A stretch of DNA of 64,000 bases, taken from positions 22,623,142 through 22,687,141 of the forward strand of contig NC_089722.1 in assembly GCF_035083965.1 (NCBI RefSeq). Direction: 5' to 3'. The DNA comes from Branchiostoma lanceolatum (Eukaryota > Chordata > Leptocardii > Amphioxiformes > Branchiostomatidae). Below are positions 39,201-48,200 of the stretch, one piece after another. Every line of letters begins with the position of its first letter. Position 1 is the first letter of the stretch. The translations under genes and the position numbers were made by a program. A model generated the notes under the pieces. That model worked only from the letters and a program-made list of their open reading frames with translations, ran no database searches and had not been told where the DNA came from.

Positions 39201-42200
39201 ATTTTGTTTCAGAGTTTGAAAGAGAATAACTCAAGAAGGGGTTAACGGATCCATTATAGGACTTTCAAACATGAGACACGCGTAACTGAGGAAGATAGTA
39301 ATATACAATATAATTCTTGTCGCACTTGCAAGTTAAGTCCTATGTGGACATTATTAGGCCATGTTGATTTAATCATATGAATGACCTTGTCTGGGAACCC
39401 CAAAACTCATGCGAGCGTGCGAATAAAAAGTTTGCCCAAAAAGGTTGCCTTCATTATGAAATCTGACTATTATCTGAGTATAATCAGGAAAGTTGAACAG
39501 ATGACTAATTATAAGCACACAGAATATGGTTTACCAAAAAATAGACTCTTCATTTTGTTCTTTCACGGCTTCTTCTTTGACTTTGGAATTGACTTTGGCA
39601 TTCTATGATATCTAATCCGTGGTCCGCTTTTTTTGTTTGTTGCAATTAACAGCATATGTTTTCTCATTTTCCGTCTGCTTTGTGCGCGTATGCGATCTAC
39701 AGTGTGGTCTTTTTTGGAAACGGGCCAATATTGATGAGCGCGCGGATGCCATCCATATATTATCAAATCAACATGGCCTTAGACAAAAATGATGCGGTCT
39801 CATTTACATAATTTATGAGGAAATGCTACAACATCCTTCTTTGCTACATTCATACTTATACAACATGTGCTATTTGGTGAGAAAAGATGTTCAACTGATA
39901 TGATTGATGCAAATGAGGATCTTATTTGCATACTTAATGAGGAACATTTTATGGTACGTTTCTCGAAAAGGTTAACATTATTTGGCGAAGGTATGAAGTG
40001 GTGGAACTGTAGTGTCTTCGTAAGTCAACTGGAAACTTGCCTTAACCAAATGTGACTAATACGACTGCAGCAGTCATCCTCCCTTGCTCTGAACCACACA
40101 TCCCAAGGACGTGCTCATCTGCTAAATTGCTAATTCAATTCGTCTTTAGTAATGGCTATTAATTCATAGTATCATTATTCGAAAGGAATCCAGCCGTTGG
40201 CTGCATTGTTGCTTCCTACCTGTATATGATAAGGTATTTACAACTAAACGAAAACTCACGACACTGAGGCGGTAAGTCAAGGTCGTCGTGGTTGCACTCG
40301 TAGATACTGTCCTCATTGCCGAGACACTCCAGGTCACACACAGCCATGCGCCCTCTGCCGAACTGGTACTTGTTCTCCACTCGCCCGGTTGCGAACCCCA
40401 GTTGTCGACAAACCACCTTGAAACGTTTTAGAAGGCAATTATCGTGGTGAATATATATAGATATTTAGATATAAACCATATATATATTTCAATGCGTTAG
40501 CGGCCGCAATGTTGACAGTCTCGTGTGAAGATATCTGAAAAATAATCTTAACTAACCGGTTTTGCCTTTGCTTACCTAGATATCCTCTCTTCCGATCACT
40601 GTTTGCGTTTTTCGAATAGCTGGCCACCAACATGGCGGTGATTTTATAGCTTTTATTTGTGAATTCTTATACATCATTTCAACAATTACGCACAAGCCTA
40701 TGTCATCATCAAGTAACTGCCACTCAGTTCAGGTATATGGAACTTAGAAAAGATCTGTGATGATGTCTGCACCTTTTCATTCATTTGTCATTACAGGATA
40801 ACTCGATTACTTACAGTTGCTTCTGAACTCCTCCACCTCCACCACCACCCATTTCGCAGACAGAGAGAACCCCACGTCCCGTTCCGTTTGACCTGGACCC
40901 GTCCCTCAAACACGGTAGGACCGAGCAGCCGGATGTCGTGGTCACGTGTCACGTTGTTCGCTTGATCGTCAGGAGGATTCCTCTTCCGGTCGAAGACGAT
41001 TCTATGTTCCGGGGTGCCAACCTGTACACACACACAAACAGACTCACATATGTCGCAAATATGAAACCCATTGAGGTATTCCAGCATTTTCCAGATATAA
41101 CTAAGGTCCAAATTAGCATGATTTATATCAATAAATTGTCCTAGTTGTAAATATGGTGCAAATATTAATGAAGTTCTTGTAATTCAGAACCGATGAAGTG
41201 CAAATTGTCCTCATTAATTAGTGATCATTGAAATTATTTTCTGATCTGCAAAACGTGCATTTTATTTCGTTAATCTTCATCAACATTACGTACAACTTAA
41301 GAGTAATGAAAATCCATTATACCCTTCTTGACTTATCCTAATGCACATTTTCCATAAATAAACGCAGCTGCAGTTTTAAGAGAGCTGCCTAGGCCTAAAC
41401 TTATGCCGCCACTTCCAGGGGCAAAAACAATCAACAACGAAATGATACTGACCGTAGCATGTACAGGAAAAGACATAAAATTGTTATTATATACTTCAGT
41501 TTTTTATTATATACAAAACAGAGACGTTCATTCGCTGCAGTATAAAAGATAACCGCTAGAATGACTTTCATTCGGTAGGTCAAGACCTAACCACATACCA
41601 AAGATGTCTTAACAATCCATGCATAGCTTTCTTTCTTGAGTCACACTGTTCAACCACAGTACCATGAAAGCATGCTACTGAAAAGATGACCTTCACGGCG
41701 AAGGTTATACAAACAGCGGTAACTTAGCCGTCCAGTGCATAGATTTCCTGAGACATAGCTATGGTTCGTTCCATGGTCTACAACGAACGCGAGAGGACCT
41801 GCGGTCTGAAAGGGGTTATGGTCTCAGTCTTGAAAATCTGGAAACATTTAATCAAAGATAAGGCTTAAGCGAATTAACACAGAACTACTATTAAGGAATC
41901 GTGAGCCTGGTGTTACCACAACGTCGCCAACATGGCCATCAAATTCCACGGTTGTAACGTTATACTTAGCGTCCGCCTTTCACGATATGTGCAGTTGAAC
42001 GCGCGTAGGGCAGGATCGCTTCTTTCATACTAGAGTTATGCTGCCAGCCGTAGAATTTTATTTACAATCTTATTTACAAAATTGAATGTTGGGTTTCTCG
42101 ACAACAGCACGCATTACTGTTCACAATGTAAAACAAGAGTTCGGATACCTCATCAATTCTCCATGAAATATTCTGATTATGCAAATGACCTCCACATTTG

Positions 42201-45200
42201 CATAATCTATGCTGGTTATGTACACCTTTAACTTACTTACACAGGTCACAATGTTAACAATCATAACAATCATTCACCACTTAGATGAATTATGACACTT
42301 TTGCATTAATTATGCAAATTTGGAATTTATTTGTGTAATCGATATATGTAAATGTTCTACCTGCCATAAACTACATATGTTACTTGTATTTGAGTCCTTT
42401 ATTGATCATGCAAATTAAGTCCACGTTTGCATAATCTGCACTTCATTATGTGTACCTCTGTCTAAGCTATCTGCATACTAAATATCTTTGAAATACGCCG
42501 TTCCTTTATGCAGTTATTGTGCTTGGAATATTTTGACAAAAACGCCCCTGCCCTGCAGGTTCAGAGCAAGCTGCTAGGCGGACCAACCCTATGCCATCAG
42601 GAGGAGCTGGGACTAATTCAAAGCCAAGCATTGCATTTCCTTAGTGCCAAAGTGGTGGGATACAACGAGGCATGTGAACAAAAGGCCATCATGGTATTGA
42701 CAATACATAATAACTAGACGGTTGTTGACACTCATTTTTCTGTCTAAAGACTTGCACCTGTTACTGATGCTTTTATTTATACCCCCATTCCACTTAACGC
42801 CCAGGTTACACATAGCCGGACATGGCTCCCGAACGCTAGCCGACTCGGGTCGGCGGTAGTTCGGGAGCAGTCTGACCAGAATTAGGCCACACCTATATTT
42901 GACGCCGAACATGCGCCGAATCTGCCCCGAACATGCGCCGAACATGTCCCAACCATCTCCTAACCAATACACGGTTTACCTCCAACCAAGCCCCTAATGC
43001 TTCCTCACCTAGACCCAACCATCCCGACCTCTAGCCGAATCTCTCCTGACTAATTCCCAACCAGTTGCTTACCCTCTCACGAATTGAAATTCACACATTC
43101 AGTGACTTTCAAAAGAGGGTTCATTTTCAGTTTTCATCGAAATAATCCACTCTTCTATGTTGTTAACATTACCAAGACATCGAATTTGGATCAAGGTTAG
43201 CTTAAATAAATTTTTTAGCTTTCTTCTCTGTTTTTGGTGTTGTGAAGGTCGGGCCTGATTCGCCCATGTTCTGGTAGTAGTCAGTTTAGTTGGGAATGAG
43301 TTAGCCGAGATTTATTTACGGCCTAGGGGTGAGTTATTGGTAGGTTGGAAACTAGTTTGGTGTAAGTCAGCAGTGGTTATAGCGTGGTTAAGATTTAAAT
43401 TTTACTGCTGACTTACTCCCGAACACCAGCCGAACACTAGCCGAATACTAGCCGACTGTGCCGAACACCAGCCGAACACCAGCCAACTGATTCCAGAGCC
43501 GAAGCCGAATGTTTTGAAATTTTCAAAACATTCGGCTGACGCAGCCGAACACCCGCCGACTCAGCCAAACGCCAGTCGACTCAGCCGAACGCCAACCGAC
43601 ATAGCTCCCGAATCACTCCCGAATCACTCTAACCATGGTCGGGGGAGAGTCGGGAGGCCATGTTCGGCTATGTGTAACATGGGCTGAATCACTCTAACCA
43701 TGGTCGGGGGATGGAGAGTCGGGAGGCCATGTTCGGCTATGTGTAACATGGGCTGAATCACTCTAACCATGGTCGGGGGAGAGTCGGGAGGCCATGTCCG
43801 GCTATGTGTAACATGGGCTGAATCACTCTAACCATGGTCGGGGGAGAGTCGGGAGGCCATGTTCGGCTATGTGTAACCTGGGCTGAATCACTCTAACCAT
43901 GGTCGGGGGAGAGTCGGGAAGCCATGTTCGGCTATGTGTAACATGGGCTGAATCACTCTAACCATGGTCGGGGGAGAGTCGGGAGGCCATGTTCGGCTAT
44001 GTGTAACCTGGGCTGAATCACTCTAACCATGGTCGGGGGAGAGTCGGGAGGCCATGTTCGGCTATGTGTAACCTGGGCTGAATCACTCTAACCATGGTCG
44101 GGGGAGAGTCGGGAGGCCATGTTCGGCTATGTGTAACATGGGCTGAATCACTCTAACCATGGTCGGGGGAGAGTCGGGAGGCCATGTTCGGCTATGTGTA
44201 ACATGGGCTGAATCACTCTAACCATGGTCGGGGGAGAGTCGGGAGGCCATGTCCGGCTATGTGTAACATGGGCTGAATCACTCTAACCATGGTCGGGGGA
44301 GAGTCGGGAGGCCATGTTCGGCTATGTGTAACCTGGGCTGAATCACTCTAACCATGGTCGGGGGAGAGTCGGGAAGCCATGTTCGGCTATGTGTAACATG
44401 GGCTGAATCACTCTAACCATGGTCGGGGGAGAGTCGGGAGGCCATGTTCGGCTATGTGTAACCTGGGCTGAATCACTCTAACCATGGTCGGGGGAGAGTC
44501 GGGAGGCCATGTTCGGCTATGTGTAACCTGGGCTGAATCACTCTAACCATGGTCGGGGGAGAGTCGGGAGGCCATGTCCGGCTATGTGTAACATGGGCTG
44601 AATCACTCTAACCATGGTCGGGGGAGAGTCGGGAGGCCATGTCCGGCTATGTGTAACATGGGCTGAATCACTCTAACCATGGTCGGGGGAGAGTCGGGAG
44701 GCCATGTCCGGCTATGTGTAACCTGGGCTGAATCACTCTAACCATGGTCGGGGGAGAGTCGGGAGGCCATGTTCGGCTATGTGCAACATGAGCTGAATCA
44801 CTCTAACCATGGTCGGGGGATAATTGGGAGGCCATGTTCGGCTATGTGTAACATGGGCTGAATCACTCTAACCATGGTCGGGGGAGAGTTGGGAGGCCAT
44901 GTTCGGCTATGTGCAACATGGGCTGAATCACTCTAACCATGGTCGGGGGAGAGTCGGGAGGCCATGTCGGGCTATGTGTAACCTGGGCTGAATCACTCTA
45001 ACCATGGTCGGGGGAGAGTCGGGAGGCCATGTTCGGCTATGTGTAACCTGGGCTGAATCACTCTAACCATGGTCGGGGGAGAGTCGGGAGGCCATGTCCG
45101 GCTATGTGTAACATGGGCTGAATCACTCTAACCATGGTCGGGGGAGAGTCGGGAGGCCATGTCCGGCTATGTGTAACCTGGGCTGAATCACTCTAACCAT

Positions 45201-48200
45201 GGTCGGGGGAGAGTCGGGAGGCCATGTTCGGCTATGTGCAACATGAGCTGAATCACTCTAACCATGGTCGGGGGATAATTGGGAGGCCATGTTCGGCTAT
45301 GTGTAACATGGGCTGAATCACTCTAACCATGGTCGGGGGAGAGTTGGGAGGCCATGTTCGGCTATGTGTAACATGGGCTGAATCACTCTAACCATGGTCG
45401 GGGGAGAGTCGGGAGGCCATGTTCGGCTATGTGCAACATGGGCTGAATCACTCTAACCATGGTCGGGGGAGAGTCGGGAGGCCATGTCGGGCTATGTGTA
45501 ACCTGGGCTGAATCACTCTAACCATGGTCGGGGGAGAGTCGGGAGGCCATGTTCGGCTATGTGCAACATGGGCTGAATCACTCTAACCATGGTCGGGGGA
45601 GAGTTGGGAGGCCATGTTCGGCTATGTGTAACATGGGCTGAATCACTCTAACCATGGTCGGGGGAGAGTCGGGAGGCCATGTTCGGCTATGTGTAACATG
45701 GGCTGAATCACTCTAACCATGGTCGGGGGATGGAGAGTCGGGAGGCCATGTTCGGCTATGTGTAACATGGGCTGAATCACTCTAACCATGGTCGGGGGAG
45801 AGTTGGGAGGCCATGTTCGGCTATGTGTAACCTGGGCTGAATCACTCTAACCATGGTCGGGGGAGAGTCGGGAGGCCATGTCCGGCTATGTGTAACATGG
45901 GCTGAATCACTCTAACCATGGTCGGGGGAGAGTTGGGAGGCCATGTTCGGCTATGTGTAACCTGGGCTGAATCACTCTAACCATGGTCGGGGGAGAGTTG
46001 GGAGGCCATGTTCGGCTATGTGCAACATGGGCTGAATCACTCTAACCATGGTCGGGGGAGAGTTGGGAGGCCATGTTCGGCTATGTGTAACCTGGGCTGA
46101 ATCACTCTAACCATGGTCGGGGGAGAGTTGGGAGGCCATGTTCGGCTATGTGTAACCTGGGCTGAATCACTCTAACCATGGTCGGGGGAGAGTTGGGAGG
46201 CCATGTTCGGCTATGTGCAACATGGGCTGAATCACTCTAACCATGGTCGGGGGAGAGTTGGGAGGCCATGTTCGGCTATGTGTAACCTGGGCTGAATCAC
46301 TCTAACCATGGTCGGGGGAGAGTCGGGAGGCCATGTTCGGCTATGTGCAACATGGGCTGAATCACTCTAACCATGGTCGGGGGAGAGTTGGGAGGCCATG
46401 TTCGGCTATGTGTAACCTGGGCTGAATCACTCTAACCATATGGCCATGGTCGGGGGAGAGTCGGGAGGCCATGTTCGGCTATGTGCAACATGGAGTGAAT
46501 CACTCTAACCATGGTCGGGGGAGAGTCGGGAGGCCATGTTCGGCTATGTGTAACCTGGGCTGAATTTTTTTAACGTTTTGTGTGTTTTGTTGTCTTTTAA
46601 GTCATACCTTTACCTCTTGTATCATATTCAAATTATGTGCTGTCTGTCATTCTGTACTAGATATCTTTTATTTCTAGAGACGTATTGAACTACTGACAGT
46701 AAAACTTCGAGGGCATTAAATCTGAATGAAATCATGTATTTGTAGTTATTCATCAATTTGTATTATCCATACGTTTAATTAGACATGTATCCACCAAGTA
46801 AATGTATGATTTGATAACAAAATTCCAAAAAATTCAAGATACACCACTTCAAGAATGAAATTACAGTTGAGACCATCGAATCCCCGTAGAGCGCTCGCTG
46901 TGGCCCTTCATCGCTCCCTGCGACCCTTTGATCCCACCTTCGGCGCTCTTGCGGCGCTCATCACTGCGCTCGCTTCGCGCTCTCACGGCGCTTAACGAGC
47001 TCGCTGTGCGCCATCTTGGCGCGCTCTCTGCGCTCATTTTTGGATCGCCATCCTCGGCGCTCTCACGGAGACTGTTTTGAACATGGTCAAAACAGTCGCC
47101 GAGGTGACGACGAGCTCCCAGGGCGACATTGGCGCGCTCTCGGCGGGCGAGGCTGCTTGGGTCACATCTCACCAAAGATCTCTAAGCCATTGCCTCGCTT
47201 TTCGCGGTAACTCTTCCATCTGATGAAGTCTGTGAAGTGTGAACAAAGCCCCTGTTGAAGTTTGGGACGTTTACTTTGAATAGGAGGGAAGGAACAAACG
47301 CACTGTTTGGGAAAAGGCTTTTAAAGAATCGGCTATACCTTGGGGTACACTTTGGACTGCGTGTATAATTTGGAGTAGCCCAGGTTAAACCCAGGAATAT
47401 AATCTAGTTTATACCCGGGTATATACTATGGGCATGGGTGGATTCTAGGCTTTTAACCAGGATTCTAATAGTCCGCCGGTACTATTTGAATTGATACACA
47501 ATAGAAAAAAAGCACATAAAAAACAAGAGTCCGAAGACCCAAAATCTCCATGAAAATTGTTTTTATATAAGATGTGTTTTATTTGCCCTAGTTGTTTGTT
47601 GTTACCGCTGGTTCTTTTGTTTTATGTGCCAGAGGGTATCCACGTAATAGAAACTAGAAAGGCAATATTTTCGGGAAAATGCAGGCTATTCCCCTCCAAT
47701 TACCTACACCTCAAATATGACGTCCTTAGCATTTACTGTAGTGTAAGGGAATTCTGAAGTTTCTGAATAAATTATGCAAACGAGGTCTGTATTAGCATAA
47801 TGTATGGTCAGGTGTGTTCACCTTTTGTAAAGGTACCTACATCTGAAATATGACATCCGTAGACTTTATGGAAAGGGATTTGCATAAATTATGCAAATGT
47901 GGCCCTCATTAGCAAAATTTATGGCCAGGTTTTCTGACCTTTCCTAATGGTACCTACATCTCAAATATCACATCCGTAGCCTTTACGGCAAGAGATATAC
48001 ACATTTATGCATACATTATGCAAATGATGTCCTCATTAGCATAATTCATGGACAAGTGTGTTTACCTTTCCTAAAGGTACCTACATATCTATATGACATC
48101 TGTAGCTATTACGTTAAGGGAAATACAAGTTTCTGCATACATTATGCAAATTAGGTCCTCATTAGCATTATTTATTGTCAGGTGTATTTACCTGTTCTAA

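Noticed and set aside
43614..46562. CRISPR-like array
   Set aside because: Units are contiguous 65-bp tandem repeats without unique spacers, in an intron of a eukaryotic gene; no cas genes.
42785..46580. Target-site duplication TTAACG around the inverted-repeat element
   Set aside because: TTAACG touches the left end but lies about 12 bases beyond the right end, so it is not a proper duplication.
46861..47210. Open frames in the GC-rich block on both strands
   Set aside because: They follow from composition and repeated GCGCTC; no start context, homology or splice partner.
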